Positions 1-7,350 of a DNA stretch of 37,356 nucleotides are shown here, one piece after another. The stretch's first letter is position 1; each line of letters starts with the position of its first letter. The notes below the pieces were generated by a model. It was not told the origin of the DNA. It searched no databases and saw nothing but the letters and a program-made list of their open reading frames with translations. Position numbers and translations under genes: made by a program. Source of the DNA: Chloroflexota bacterium (GTDB taxonomy: Bacteria > Chloroflexota > Dehalococcoidia > SHYB01); NCBI GenBank assembly GCA_016875535.1, contig VGPF01000004.1:65588-102943 (forward strand). The letters are read 5' to 3'.

Positions 1-292
1 GGGCGAAGGGCTGGCGGTGGCCGACCTTGCGGCGATAGCGGACCTTGCGCTTCATCTTGTAGACGAGGACCTTATCGCCTTTTCCGTGGCTTTCAATCTT
101 GGCGACGACCTTCGCGCCGGAGACATAGGGCTTGCCGACGGTGATATCGCCGTTGTTGCTCACCAGGAGAACCTGGTCGAGGTTGACCTTGTCACCCGGC
201 TCCTTGTCGGCGATGAGCTCGACGTTGAGGGTATCGCCGGGGGAGACGCGGTACTGCTTATTTCCAGAACGAACGATGGCATAGGTAAACAT
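1..292 (-). CDS. rplU: 50S ribosomal protein L21 (partial, runs off window start)
   Basis: Reading the minus strand from an ATG at 290-292 gives a protein beginning MFTYAIVRSGNKQYRV. It continues with a GDKV-LDQVLLV segment, then VGKPYVSGAKVVAKI, and a basic tail KMKRKVRYRRKVGHRQP. This is the ribosomal L21 pattern almost end to end. L21 binds 23S rRNA in the large subunit. About 97 residues are visible and the family is usually a little over 100, so only the last few residues and the stop lie outside the window. A GAGG Shine-Dalgarno (299-302, complement) precedes the ATG, and a consensus promoter sits just upstream at 315-344. rpmA (L27) would be expected next on the minus strand beyond the edge; that cannot be seen here. 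Confidence 0.95.
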   Translation of the reverse strand, partial: MFTYAIVRSGNKQYRVSPGDTLNVELIADKEPGDKVNLDQVLLVSNNGDITVGKPYVSGAKVVAKIESHGKGDKVLVYKMKRKVRYRRKVGHRQPFA

Positions 293-314
293 AGGGGGCC
301 TCACACAAACAAAA

Positions 315-344
315 ATTATAGCTTTTTGGCCCTAGAGGTGTCAA
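315..344 (-). promoter_or_regulatory. Consensus vegetative promoter of rplU
   Basis: On the minus strand TTGACA (339-344) and TATAAT (315-320) are separated by 18 bases. Both hexamers match the sigma-70/SigA consensus perfectly. Transcription would start near 308, leaving a leader of about 15 bases that just holds the GAGG ribosome site of rplU. This fits a strong constitutive ribosomal-protein promoter. Confidence 0.88.
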
Positions 345-392
345 TTCCAACAGAAGTGGAAGGGGAGGTCCAGGGAGCAGGGCTTGGAGGAA

Positions 393-426
393 GGCAGATG
401 GGAGGGAGGGTTCCCTCCCATCTGCC
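393..426. repeat. 15-bp perfect inverted repeat (possible terminator hairpin)
   Basis: GGCAGATGGGAGGGA (393-407) and its exact reverse complement (412-426) are separated by four bases, giving a very stable hairpin. It lies 10 bases beyond the stop codon of the small minus-strand gene at 437-730 and before the rplU promoter, where that gene's transcript should end. Neither strand has a proper T-tract after the stem. It is therefore either an atypical terminator or a 3'-end stabilising hairpin. Confidence 0.6.
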
Positions 427-436
427 TGTCAGCGGC

Positions 437-730
437 TTAGGGCTTGAGCTCGTAGGTGTAGGTGACGGTGATGGTTGAGGCAGAGAGGATGGTGCCACCG
501 GGGCCATCCAGGAGGCCTCCCTCCGCGTCGCGCAGGGAGGCGGAGCAGGCGGCGGTGACGGCAAGGACGACGCAGAAGAATATCAGGGCATAGCCGCCAT
601 CTTCGCCGGCGAGGCCGATGGCGGATGGAAGGAACCACCCGCCGACGCTCGCAACGGTTACCGCCAGCCAGATGCAGGCGAGCCTGCTCTGGGGTTGCGA
701 GCCATAGGCACCTCGCTTCCTATAAGGCAT
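437..730 (-). CDS. Small two-helix membrane protein, unknown function
   Basis: This 97-residue protein has a basic N-terminus (MPYRKRGAYGSQPQSR), a first hydrophobic segment at about residues 17-40 (ACIWLAVTVASVGGWFLPSA) and a second at about 47-66 (YALIFFCVVLAVTAACSA). A short tail follows, ending TVTYTYELKP. I do not recognise a family; an inner-membrane protein is the most that can be said. There is no Shine-Dalgarno before the ATG, but a TATTCT hexamer lies six bases upstream (736-741, complement). This suggests a leaderless or nearly leaderless mRNA. A strong hairpin follows the stop codon. The gene is a single unit between rplU and the divergent yqeK-like gene. Confidence 0.6.
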   Translation of the reverse strand: MPYRKRGAYGSQPQSRLACIWLAVTVASVGGWFLPSAIGLAGEDGGYALIFFCVVLAVTAACSASLRDAEGGLLDGPGGTILSASTITVTYTYELKP

Positions 731-735
731 TTATC

Positions 736-741
736 AGAATA
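736..741 (-). promoter_or_regulatory. Possible -10 element of a leaderless gene
   Basis: TATTCT on the minus strand ends six bases before the ATG of the small membrane protein (start 730). No Shine-Dalgarno is present, and transcription would begin at or next to the ATG. TTCACA copies upstream lie at unsuitable spacing for a -35, so only the -10 is supported. Confidence 0.4.
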
Positions 742-773
742 GCCGGGCCTTGTGAAGGCGATGTGAAGGCGGG

Positions 774-1385
774 ATGGCGTATGATTTGGGGATGGAGACA
801 ACGCAGGAGACGAAGGCGCGAATCACGAAAGAGGTAGCGGCGCTGCCGGAGGGCGTGAGGCGGCACATCGAAGAGGTGCGGCAGTGGTGCGTGACGCTGG
901 CGAGGGCGCATCAAATTGATCCTGCGAAGGCGGAGCTTGCCGCGCTGGCGCACGATATCTGCCGCACGGTGAAGGCCCCGGAGCTTCTGGCGAAGGCGCG
1001 GGGGTACGGCGTCCCGGTTACGAGGCTGGACGAGGCCTTCCCCGTCTTTCTGCACGGGCCGATCGGAGCCTGGGTGCTGAAGCAGAAGTACGGCGTGGGT
1101 GACGAAGAGGTCTTGAACGCCATAGCCTGTCACACGATGGGCCGCGCCGGAATGACGGCGATGGACAAGGCGCTTTTCCTGGCGGACAAGCTCGACCCCT
1201 CGAAGGTCTCTCGGTATCCGTTCATCGCAGAAGTGGCGCGGCTGGCGAAGGAAGACCTGGATGCGGCGATGGTCTGCTTCTTAGACCACCAGGTGAAGGC
1301 GTTCCTGGAACAGGGAGACCTGGTACACCCAGGAATGATCGAAGCGCGGAACGAGGCCTTGCTTACAAAAAGAAGGCAACAGTAG
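774..1385 (+). CDS. yqeK: YqeK-type HD-domain hydrolase (symmetrical diadenosine tetraphosphatase family)
   Basis: This is a 203-residue HD-superfamily protein. Metal-binding residues follow the YqeK order: H31, the H60-D61 pair (LAHDICRT), H94 (HGPIGAWVL), H120 (CHTMGRAGM) and D138 (LADKLDPSK). YqeK proteins hydrolyse Ap4A and related dinucleotides to two ADP in the cytoplasm. The H-T-x-G-R-x-x-M stretch followed by LADK is characteristic of the family. The ATG at 774 has AAGG about eight bases upstream; a second in-frame ATG at 792 after TTGGGG is an alternative that removes six residues. YqeK is commonly encoded near nadD, obg and rsfS. Here it lies close to rplU but on the opposite strand, a loose echo of that neighbourhood. 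It converges with the Yip1-family gene. Confidence 0.85.
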   Translation: MAYDLGMETTQETKARITKEVAALPEGVRRHIEEVRQWCVTLARAHQIDPAKAELAALAHDICRTVKAPELLAKARGYGVPVTRLDEAFPVFLHGPIGAWVLKQKYGVGDEEVLNAIACHTMGRAGMTAMDKALFLADKLDPSKVSRYPFIAEVARLAKEDLDAAMVCFLDHQVKAFLEQGDLVHPGMIEARNEALLTKRRQQ

Positions 1386-1391
1386 GGCGAG

Positions 1392-1907
1392 TCAGAGGGC
1401 GAGGACGAAGCGGAGGGCGAAGCCGGGGAAGACGAACATCAGGGCGCGCGAAAAGGATATCTGCATGGTGAGAGTGAGGGCGTTGCTCATGGTGACGACG
1501 AGCCAGATGACGACCATCAAGGCAATGAGCGCACCGACCAGCGGGATGCCTGCGAAGACGAGGGCGACGGCGGGGGCGGCGGAGTAGGCGATAACGGTAC
1601 GGAGCTGCCCTGCGGTGACCTGGCGTCCGCTAGCGCTGTTGGAGACCCGGCTGAAGACGTAGGCCAGGCCGCCCTGGACGAGCCAGAGTACCGGCATGAA
1701 GACTAGGGCGTAGAAGACGGCGTCGCTGTACGTTCCGCTCTTGAAGATGTTGCCTGCGGCGAAGCTGCCGAGGAAGCCCACCACCGAAGCGAAAGTGGCG
1801 AGGATGACGATGGTGACGGCCTGCGCACCGCTATAGGGGTCCTGCAGGATCTCGTTATAGATGTTTTTGTCGAGCTTGATGACACGCCACATCCGCTTGA
1901 AGAGCAT
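1392..1907 (-). CDS. Yip1-family integral membrane protein
   Basis: This 171-residue protein starts with an amphipathic N-terminus (LFKRMWRVIKLDKNIYNEIL) followed by about five hydrophobic helices, near residues 30-52, 64-86, 105-123, 124-145 and 150-170. The arrangement, with a D-P-Y-S-G motif just before the first helix, matches bacterial YIP1-domain proteins. Their function is poorly defined, though they are often linked to membrane organisation or transport. The start is well supported by GGAGGT seven bases upstream and a promoter at 1930-1959. It is transcribed alone, converging with yqeK, and only six bases separate the two stop codons. No catalytic residues are recognisable. Confidence 0.75.
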   Translation of the reverse strand: MLFKRMWRVIKLDKNIYNEILQDPYSGAQAVTIVILATFASVVGFLGSFAAGNIFKSGTYSDAVFYALVFMPVLWLVQGGLAYVFSRVSNSASGRQVTAGQLRTVIAYSAAPAVALVFAGIPLVGALIALMVVIWLVVTMSNALTLTMQISFSRALMFVFPGFALRFVLAL

Positions 1908-1929
1908 GTGGTTACCTCCGGGAAGAGCA

Positions 1930-1959
1930 ATTGTACGGCTTGGGGCGTGGTGAGTTCAA
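1930..1959 (-). promoter_or_regulatory. Promoter of the Yip1-family gene
   Basis: TTGAAC (954-959 of the second kilobase, i.e. 1954-1959) and TACAAT (1930-1935) on the minus strand are 18 bases apart, each one or two mismatches from consensus. The predicted start near 1923 gives a leader of about 16 bases containing GGAGGT. Confidence 0.72.
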
Positions 1960-1986
1960 ACGGTAATGGAGCGTCCGCTCGCCGAC

Positions 1987-2829
1987 CTACTTCAGCTTTG
2001 CGGTGAAGGCCAGGACGGTTGGGGCGACGCGCTCCCAGAGGGACATGACGCCGCCGGGGACGACGCCTGTGATCTTGGCAGTGAACTCTTCTCGCGACCA
2101 GGCCGGAGGCGCGGCCGTGACGTTGGGACATGCTCTGGCGATGGCGTCCGAGGCGGAGGCGGGATGGATATCGTCGTTGCCTGCGAAGACGAGGGTGGGC
2201 GCGAGGACGGTGGCAAGCTCCTGGTGGGTGATGCCGATGACGGGGCAATCGTGGCGATGGTAGAAGAAGGTGTTCCACCGATGTATGACGCCGATGAAGT
2301 CGGCGGGGTTCACCGCCAGGAGGCGCGCGCGATTGCCGGAGTTCATGGCGATGCGCTCGGCGAAGAAGGGTGTCTTGGCGACGGCCTCCATGCCGCCGGC
2401 CTCGGCGGCCTTGATGAAGGGGACGTGGTAGTCATAGCCCAGGACCTGGCATGCGTAGGGGCCGCCGGAGACGGACCACAAGGCGAGTGCGCGAACGACC
2501 TCCGGGTGGCGGAGAGCCGTCACCAGGGAGAGTCGCGCGCCGGCGGAGCCGCCGGTGACGACGGCAGGAGCAAGGTCCAGGGCACGGAGGAGATAGGCAA
2601 GGTCGTCGGCCCAGATTTCCTGCTCGGAGGGCGATGCGCCGAACCAGAGGTCGGACTTGCCGCAGTTGCGGCGATCCCAGATGAGGACGCGATGCCGTGC
2701 GGCGAGCCTTTGGGCAAGGGGACGGACGAAGTCCATGCCGCCGCGGCCGCCGGGCGTGAGGACGAGGGACGGCCCGGTGCCGAGGAGCTCATAGTGGATG
2801 GCGCAGCCGTTGATGGCGATGGCAGGCAT
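1987..2829 (-). CDS. Alpha/beta hydrolase fold protein with no obvious catalytic His
   Basis: The protein has 280 residues of the alpha/beta hydrolase fold. Visible are the oxyanion-region loop (LTPGGRGG, about 25-31), the strand with DRRNCGKSD (52-60), and the nucleophile elbow GGSAG with Ser95. A late acid loop, GNDDIHP, lies near residue 220. The His that normally follows in a G-H-x-x-x-x-E context near the C-terminus is not there; the equivalent region reads PPAWSREEF. Either the His comes from elsewhere (the acid loop itself contains one) or the enzyme is altered. It starts eight bases after the stop of the sulfite-oxidase-type gene, has no clear Shine-Dalgarno and is probably translated by coupling. 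The substrate is unknown. Confidence 0.8.
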   Translation of the reverse strand: MPAIAINGCAIHYELLGTGPSLVLTPGGRGGMDFVRPLAQRLAARHRVLIWDRRNCGKSDLWFGASPSEQEIWADDLAYLLRALDLAPAVVTGGSAGARLSLVTALRHPEVVRALALWSVSGGPYACQVLGYDYHVPFIKAAEAGGMEAVAKTPFFAERIAMNSGNRARLLAVNPADFIGVIHRWNTFFYHRHDCPVIGITHQELATVLAPTLVFAGNDDIHPASASDAIARACPNVTAAPPAWSREEFTAKITGVVPGGVMSLWERVAPTVLAFTAKLK

Positions 2830-2837
2830 GGCGGCGG

Positions 2838-3845
2838 TTATACCGCAACGATATCCACGCGCTGGGCGGCAGTCTTGCCTGCGCCTTCGGCAGTCATCGG
2901 CTGGACGGCGCCTTGCAGGTCAGCGGCGCGAACGTAGATGGCGTGTCTCCCGGGAGAGGCGGGCCATTCGAAGCTCCAAGAGCGCCAGCCGAAGGGCGAG
3001 CCATCGCGATGCTCAAGCCGCACAGGATGCCAGGTGGCGCCGGCGTCTACGCTGACTTCGGCGCTCCTGAGGCCGAAGCGGCCGCCCCAGGCGCGGCCCG
3101 CGAGGACGACAGGCCCGGCCTTGACGCGATAGGCGCCGCTCGCCTCATCGAACGGGCCTGGGGGAATCATCAAGGCGCGCGCCGGTTGGTAGGTATCGGG
3201 GACGAACCAGCCGCCGTACTTCGCCTTTTCATCGGCAGGCTCGCCGACGGCCTCGATGCGCTCGAGCCAGCGGACGCTGTACATGCCGAACCAGCCGGGA
3301 ACGACCAAGCGCAAGGGGTACCCGTGATCTTCAGGCAGAGGTTCGCCGTCCATGCCGTAGGCCAGGAGCATATCGTCGCGCATGGCGTCGGCAACCGCGA
3401 GGCTGCTGTAGTAGGGCTGGTTCTTGCCATCGCGGATGCGAAGATCAAAGCCGGTGAAGACGATCTCGACGGCGCGCCTGTCCACGCCGGCTTCGCGCAA
3501 GAGGCCGCCGAGCGGCCTGCCCGTCCACTGGGCGTTGCCGACCATGCCGAGCCGTCGCGGCTTGTCCTTCGTCTGCCGCCCGTTGCCGACACACTCCAGC
3601 GTGACAGTCATGGTGACCTTCGGGCGGGACATGAGTTCGCGCAAGGAGAGGCTGAGAGGCCTTTTCACCAGGCCCGCGACGGTGAGCCGCCACGCGGCAG
3701 CATCGAAGTCTTTCGGCAAATCGGAGTGGCGAAGGAGGAAATGTGTATCGCTCGGCGTGATCTCATCGCGCAAGCCCTCCAGCGCGAGGTCGCGATCGGG
3801 CTTGGCATAGTAGGTCGCAGGCGTCGAGGAGGACTTGTGCTCCAT
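2838..3845 (-). CDS. Sulfite-oxidase-type molybdopterin enzyme
   Basis: The protein has 335 residues when started at the ATG at 3845. The N-terminal two thirds form the oxidoreductase molybdopterin-binding domain: LTVAGLVKRPLSLSLREL (54-71), then VTLECVGNGR with Cys85 as the expected molybdenum ligand. W-T-G-x-P-L follows, and later HGYPLRLVVPGWFGMYSVRW, typical of the cofactor pocket. The last hundred residues (RVKAGPVVLAGRAWGG through VDIVAV) fit the sulfite-oxidase dimerisation domain. There is no signal peptide, so it looks cytoplasmic. The substrate may be sulfite or another oxyanion/organic sulfoxide. A TATAAT at 3853-3858 ends seven bases before this ATG and there is no Shine-Dalgarno, suggesting a leaderless mRNA. 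A further ATG at 3854 would overlap the -10. Confidence 0.85.
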   Translation of the reverse strand: MEHKSSSTPATYYAKPDRDLALEGLRDEITPSDTHFLLRHSDLPKDFDAAAWRLTVAGLVKRPLSLSLRELMSRPKVTMTVTLECVGNGRQTKDKPRRLGMVGNAQWTGRPLGGLLREAGVDRRAVEIVFTGFDLRIRDGKNQPYYSSLAVADAMRDDMLLAYGMDGEPLPEDHGYPLRLVVPGWFGMYSVRWLERIEAVGEPADEKAKYGGWFVPDTYQPARALMIPPGPFDEASGAYRVKAGPVVLAGRAWGGRFGLRSAEVSVDAGATWHPVRLEHRDGSPFGWRSWSFEWPASPGRHAIYVRAADLQGAVQPMTAEGAGKTAAQRVDIVAV

Positions 3846-3852
3846 GAGCGGC

Positions 3853-3858
3853 ATTATA
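3853..3858 (-). promoter_or_regulatory. Perfect TATAAT next to the start of the sulfite-oxidase-type gene
   Basis: The minus strand reads TATAAT here and the next ATG in the right frame begins at 3845, so the transcript would begin at about the first base of the start codon. No good -35 is visible at the proper spacing. Confidence 0.45.
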
Positions 3859-3924
3859 CGGTGGGACAAGAGCGCATGGGCGACCCGAGGCACACGGGAT
3901 GAGCGACAAGAGACGAACCAGCGC

Positions 3925-3946
3925 GGGCGACCTTGCAAGGTCGCCC
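3925..3946. repeat. 22-bp perfect palindrome between two minus-strand genes
   Basis: GGGCGACCT and AGGTCGCCC surround TGCA, so the whole 22-base stretch equals its own reverse complement. It sits in the 124-base gap between the stop of a luciferase-like gene (3970) and the next start. It is a likely transcript-end hairpin but lacks a T-tract. A related imperfect hairpin with the same GGTCGCCC arm lies at 24840-24861. Confidence 0.6.
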
Positions 3947-3969
3947 CGCCATCGCTGAAAGCGAACGGA

Positions 3970-5196
3970 CTAGACGGAGGCCATGGCGGGCTTGAGCTGT
4001 TCCTTGGGCGTGTAGGCCAGGCTCACGGGCGTGTTTGCCTCGAAGGGGCTGTTGAGGCCCAACTCTTTGCCGATCTGCCGAAGGGCGGGCATGACCTCTT
4101 GCCCCAGGAGCTTGATGCAGTTCATGGAGTCTTTGTGGCTGACGCCGCCATCGTTGGCCCAGAGGGCGAGGATGGAGGGGCGTGTCTGCTCCATGATGAT
4201 GCGGAGCTTCTTGACGACCTGGTCGGGCGTGCCGGCGATGATCTGCAGGGTCTCGAGCTGCTGCTCGTAGGGCGGCGCGGCGGGACGCTTGGCGCCGAGG
4301 CGCTGTTTGCGTGTGGAGGGCGAGCCGTAGCCGGAGGGCATGGTCCAGTAGGGATGCGATTTCCCCAGGAACTCGCCCTGCATCCACATGAACTGCCTGC
4401 CGCCATCGTGGGCCTTGGCCTCAGTGTCCTGGACGTGGCAGCGGATAAGGTAGCCGCGCTGCTCCGGGCCTGCGGTGTAGCCGACGCGCGCCGCGGCATC
4501 ATCGTAAATTTTCCAGAGGGCCTTGGTGGCTTCCAGGGTGGTGTTGAGGGCGATGTACGGATAGCGATGCTCGGCGGACCAGACGACGGTCTCCGTGCTG
4601 AAGATGCCGGGGACCCAGATACGCGGATGCGGCCTTTGGTAGGGCATCACCCACTGATTGACGACGCGCATCTGGTAGTGGTTGCCCTCCCAGCGCCAGG
4701 GGCCGGGCTGTGTCCAAGACTTGACGAGGAGGTCGTGGGCCTCTTCAAAGCGCTCGCGGTTGTAGGCGGGATTGGCGTTGGTGGCGAGCTGCTCACCGCC
4801 GGAGCCGCGGACGATGCCTGAGACAAGGCGGCCTTTGGAGATGAGGTCTATCATGCCGAGCTCTTCGGCGAGGCGGATGGGATTATCGGAGAGCGGCAGG
4901 GGATTTCCCAGGAGGACGAGCTTCACGCGCTTGGTCATGGCGGCCAGGATAGCGGCGTAGATGTTGATCTTGGCCTGCATACAATAGGGGGCGTTGTGGT
5001 GCTCATTGAGCATGATGCCGTCCACGCCCATCTGCTCGGCGTAGAGGTACTCTTCCACTCGCTCGTTGTAGAGGCGGCTGGCCTCTTGCGGGTCGAAGTG
5101 TTTGTTGGAGAAGAGGACGGTGGAATAGCCGAACTTTTCGGCCTCTTCCCTGGCGTAGGTGCCGTAGGGCTGCTCGGTGAAGTACATCAGATGCAT
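3970..5196 (-). CDS. Luciferase-like flavin-dependent monooxygenase, tandem copy 1
   Basis: This 408-residue member of the bacterial-luciferase/F420-FMN (beta/alpha)8 superfamily begins MHLMYFTEQPYGTY. The family hallmarks are present: E-H-H (LNEHHNAPY, about 63-71) at the flavin pocket, AAMTKRVKLVLLGNPLPLSDNP, and ERFEEAHDLLVKSW with EGNHYQMR before the substrate side. Such enzymes use reduced flavin, usually supplied by a separate reductase, and O2 to oxygenate or cleave organic substrates. The substrate here is unknown. It closely matches the next gene upstream (5300-6526) along the entire length, including the C-terminal NTPVSLA-TPKEQLKPA tail, so the two arose by tandem duplication. It appears to have its own promoter (TATAAT at 5245-5250). 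GGTGAG lies about eight bases before the ATG. Confidence 0.88.
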   Translation of the reverse strand: MHLMYFTEQPYGTYAREEAEKFGYSTVLFSNKHFDPQEASRLYNERVEEYLYAEQMGVDGIMLNEHHNAPYCMQAKINIYAAILAAMTKRVKLVLLGNPLPLSDNPIRLAEELGMIDLISKGRLVSGIVRGSGGEQLATNANPAYNRERFEEAHDLLVKSWTQPGPWRWEGNHYQMRVVNQWVMPYQRPHPRIWVPGIFSTETVVWSAEHRYPYIALNTTLEATKALWKIYDDAAARVGYTAGPEQRGYLIRCHVQDTEAKAHDGGRQFMWMQGEFLGKSHPYWTMPSGYGSPSTRKQRLGAKRPAAPPYEQQLETLQIIAGTPDQVVKKLRIIMEQTRPSILALWANDGGVSHKDSMNCIKLLGQEVMPALRQIGKELGLNSPFEANTPVSLAYTPKEQLKPAMASV

Positions 5197-5244
5197 AGCG
5201 CGCTCACCAGTCCTTCGCAGAATGGCATATCAGGGCCACGGGCG

Positions 5245-5250
5245 ATTATA
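5245..5250 (-). promoter_or_regulatory. Perfect -10 element upstream of luciferase-like copy 1
   Basis: TATAAT on the minus strand lies 48 bases before the ATG at 5196, inside the 103-base gap between the two tandem copies. A -35 at 17-18 bases (TGATGAC region) is a poor match. The downstream copy may therefore be expressed independently of the upstream operon. Confidence 0.5.
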
Positions 5251-5299
5251 CGCCGATTCATCATCGCGTCATCACGACAGAAGCGGATGCCGAGCGATG

Positions 5300-6526
5300 C
5301 TAGGCAGACACCCCGGCAGGCTTGAGCTGCTCCTTGGGCGTGAAGGCCAGGCTCACGGGCGTGTTCGACTCGAAGGGGCTGTTGAGGCCCAGCTCCTTGC
5401 CGATCTGCCGGAGGGCGGGCATGACCTCTTGTCCCAGGAGGCGGATGCAGTTCATGGAATCCTTGTGGTTGACGCCGCCATCGTTGGCCCAGAGGGCGAG
5501 GATGGAGGGTCGCGCCTGCTCCAAGAGCATGCGGAGCTTTTTGACCACCTGGTCTGGCGTGCCGGCGATGATCTGGAGGGTTTCGAGCTGTTTTTCATAG
5601 GGCGGCGCTTGGGGGCGCTGCATGCTGAGGCGCTGGCGGCGCGAGGAGGGGGAGCTATAGCCGGAGGGCGCGGCCCAGTAGGGATGGGCGAGGCCGAGGA
5701 ATTCGCCCTGCATCCACATGAACTGGCGGCCGCCTTCGTGGGCCTTGGCCTCCGTGTCCTGGACGTGGCAGCGGATGAGGTAGCCGCGCTGCTCCGGGCC
5801 CGCCGTGTAGCCGACGCGGGCCGCAGCATCATCGTAGACTTTCCAGATGGCCTTGGTGGCCTCCAGCGTGGTGTTGAGCGCGATATAGGGATAGCGATGC
5901 TCGGCGGACCAGACGACGGTCTCCATGCTGGCGATGCCGGGGATCCAGATGCGCGGATGGGGCTTCTGCATGGGGACGACCCACTGATTGACGACGCGCA
6001 TCTGGTAGTGGTTGCCCTCCCAGCGCCAGGGACCGGGAACGGTCCAGGCCTTCACGAGCAGGTCGTGGGCCTCCTCAAAGCGCTCGCGGTTATAGGCGGG
6101 ATTGGCGTTGGTGGCGACCTGCTCCATGCCAGCGCCGCGCACAAATCCGGAGACGAGGCGGCCCTTGGAGATGAGGTCTATCATGCCGATCTCTTCAGCG
6201 AGGCGGACAGGATTATCCGAGACTGGAAGCGGGTTGCCCAGGAGGACGAGCTTCACGCGCTTGGTCATAGCGGCCAGGATGGAGGCGTACATGTTGATCT
6301 TGGCCTGCATGCAGAAGGGCGCGTTGTGGTGCTCGTTCAGCATGATGCCGTCCACGCCGACTTCTTCCGCGTAGAGGTACTCTTCCAGGCGCTCGTTATA
6401 GAGGCGGCTGGCCTCTTTCGGATCGAAATGGCGGTTGGAGAAGAGCGTTGAGGAGTAGCCGAACTTGCGCGCCTCCGCCTCCGGATAGGCATTCATGGGC
6501 TGTTCCGTGAAGTACATCAGATGCAT
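5300..6526 (-). CDS. Luciferase-like flavin-dependent monooxygenase, tandem copy 2
   Basis: This 408-residue protein is co-linear with copy 1, with no visible insertions or deletions. Differences cluster at the N-terminus (PMNAYPEAEARKFGYSSTLF), in the stretch TVPGPWRWEGN, at AGMEQVATNANPAYNRERF and in the C-terminal third (SSRRQRLSMQRPQAPPY against the basic TRKQRLGAKRPAAPPY of copy 1). Those may be substrate- or partner-facing. The flavin-pocket LNEHHNAP motif is kept. GGAGGGTG precedes the ATG. The gene starts 29 bases after the alpha/beta-fold gene, so it is probably the third gene of the operon driven from 8567-8595. As a superfamily member it should use reduced FMN and O2; the substrate cannot be inferred. 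Confidence 0.88.
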   Translation of the reverse strand: MHLMYFTEQPMNAYPEAEARKFGYSSTLFSNRHFDPKEASRLYNERLEEYLYAEEVGVDGIMLNEHHNAPFCMQAKINMYASILAAMTKRVKLVLLGNPLPVSDNPVRLAEEIGMIDLISKGRLVSGFVRGAGMEQVATNANPAYNRERFEEAHDLLVKAWTVPGPWRWEGNHYQMRVVNQWVVPMQKPHPRIWIPGIASMETVVWSAEHRYPYIALNTTLEATKAIWKVYDDAAARVGYTAGPEQRGYLIRCHVQDTEAKAHEGGRQFMWMQGEFLGLAHPYWAAPSGYSSPSSRRQRLSMQRPQAPPYEKQLETLQIIAGTPDQVVKKLRMLLEQARPSILALWANDGGVNHKDSMNCIRLLGQEVMPALRQIGKELGLNSPFESNTPVSLAFTPKEQLKPAGVSA

Positions 6527-6555
6527 GGCACACCCTCCCTGTTCGCCGCGTCCGT

Positions 6556-7341
6556 TTAGACCAGGAATTCGCTGACGAGCTTGGCCAGCTCTTTGGGCTT
6601 TTCGTACTCAACGCAGTGGCCCGCGCCCGCGATGGTCTCCAGGCGAGCGCCGGGAATGCCCTGCTGATATTGCTTGGCGCAGGCGGCGGGAACGATCTTG
6701 TCTTCCTTGCCCCAGACGAGCAGGGTAGGCGTCTTCACCCCGGGGAGCAGGTGCGGGAGCGATTGATCGAACATGTAGGGCTTCCAGGCGACGCGGGTGG
6801 TCATCTCGCGGTTGATCTCCCAGATCTCGAGCTGGTCAACGGTGGGCTGGCTGCCCCACTGCTGGTTCGCCTTAGTCGTAACGTGGAAGCTCGCCTGGAT
6901 GTATTCCAGGGGGCTGACGAGGAACTGGTCATAAATCTCGCCCTCCTTGGGCTGGACGCCCATGGGAGCGACGAGGGCCATCTTGCGGAAGAGCTTGTGG
7001 TCCATGGTGGCCATCTCCGCAGCGATCCACCCGCCGAAGCCGAGGCCGAGGACGTCAACGCCGGTGAGCTTCAACTCGCTCAAGAGCCAGATGTGCAGGG
7101 CGGCGAGATCGCGGACGGTGCGCGCCCATTGCGGGACTTCCGAACCGTCAAAGCCGGGATGCGAGGGCAGGTAGACGGTATGCTTGGCCGCCAGCTCCTC
7201 TATGAACGGCACCCAGCCGGGGCTGCCGAAATCCCGGTGCAGGACGAGGAGGGGATTGCCCTTGCCGCCCTTGACCAGGTTCACCTTGAGGGCGCCCAGC
7301 TGTACCGTCTCTTTCTTCGTCGCCGCTGTCACAGTCGTCAT
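6556..7341 (-). CDS. Alpha/beta-hydrolase-fold protein with Gly at the nucleophile position
   Basis: The protein has 261 residues with clear alpha/beta hydrolase architecture: LLVLHRDFGSPGW (31-43), YLPSHPGFDGSE (57-68), the nucleophile elbow, a cap region (about 120-190), the acid loop VWGKEDKIVP and the terminal GAGHCVEYEKP with the catalytic-type His. The elbow, however, reads VLGLGFGGW, so the position normally occupied by Ser in G-x-S-x-G is Gly101. The acid and His are kept. It therefore is unlikely to be an ordinary serine hydrolase; it may act as a lyase, isomerase or non-catalytic partner, or the substitution may have inactivated it. It lies between two luciferase-like monooxygenases (10 and 29 bases away) in one operon, suggesting a role on the same substrate. 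Confidence 0.8.
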   Translation of the reverse strand: MTTVTAATKKETVQLGALKVNLVKGGKGNPLLVLHRDFGSPGWVPFIEELAAKHTVYLPSHPGFDGSEVPQWARTVRDLAALHIWLLSELKLTGVDVLGLGFGGWIAAEMATMDHKLFRKMALVAPMGVQPKEGEIYDQFLVSPLEYIQASFHVTTKANQQWGSQPTVDQLEIWEINREMTTRVAWKPYMFDQSLPHLLPGVKTPTLLVWGKEDKIVPAACAKQYQQGIPGARLETIAGAGHCVEYEKPKELAKLVSEFLV

Positions 7342-7350
7342 GTCTCTCTC

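Noticed and set aside
17-478. Plus-strand open frame at the window start
   Set aside because: It is the complement of rplU; the minus-strand translation is unmistakably ribosomal protein L21.
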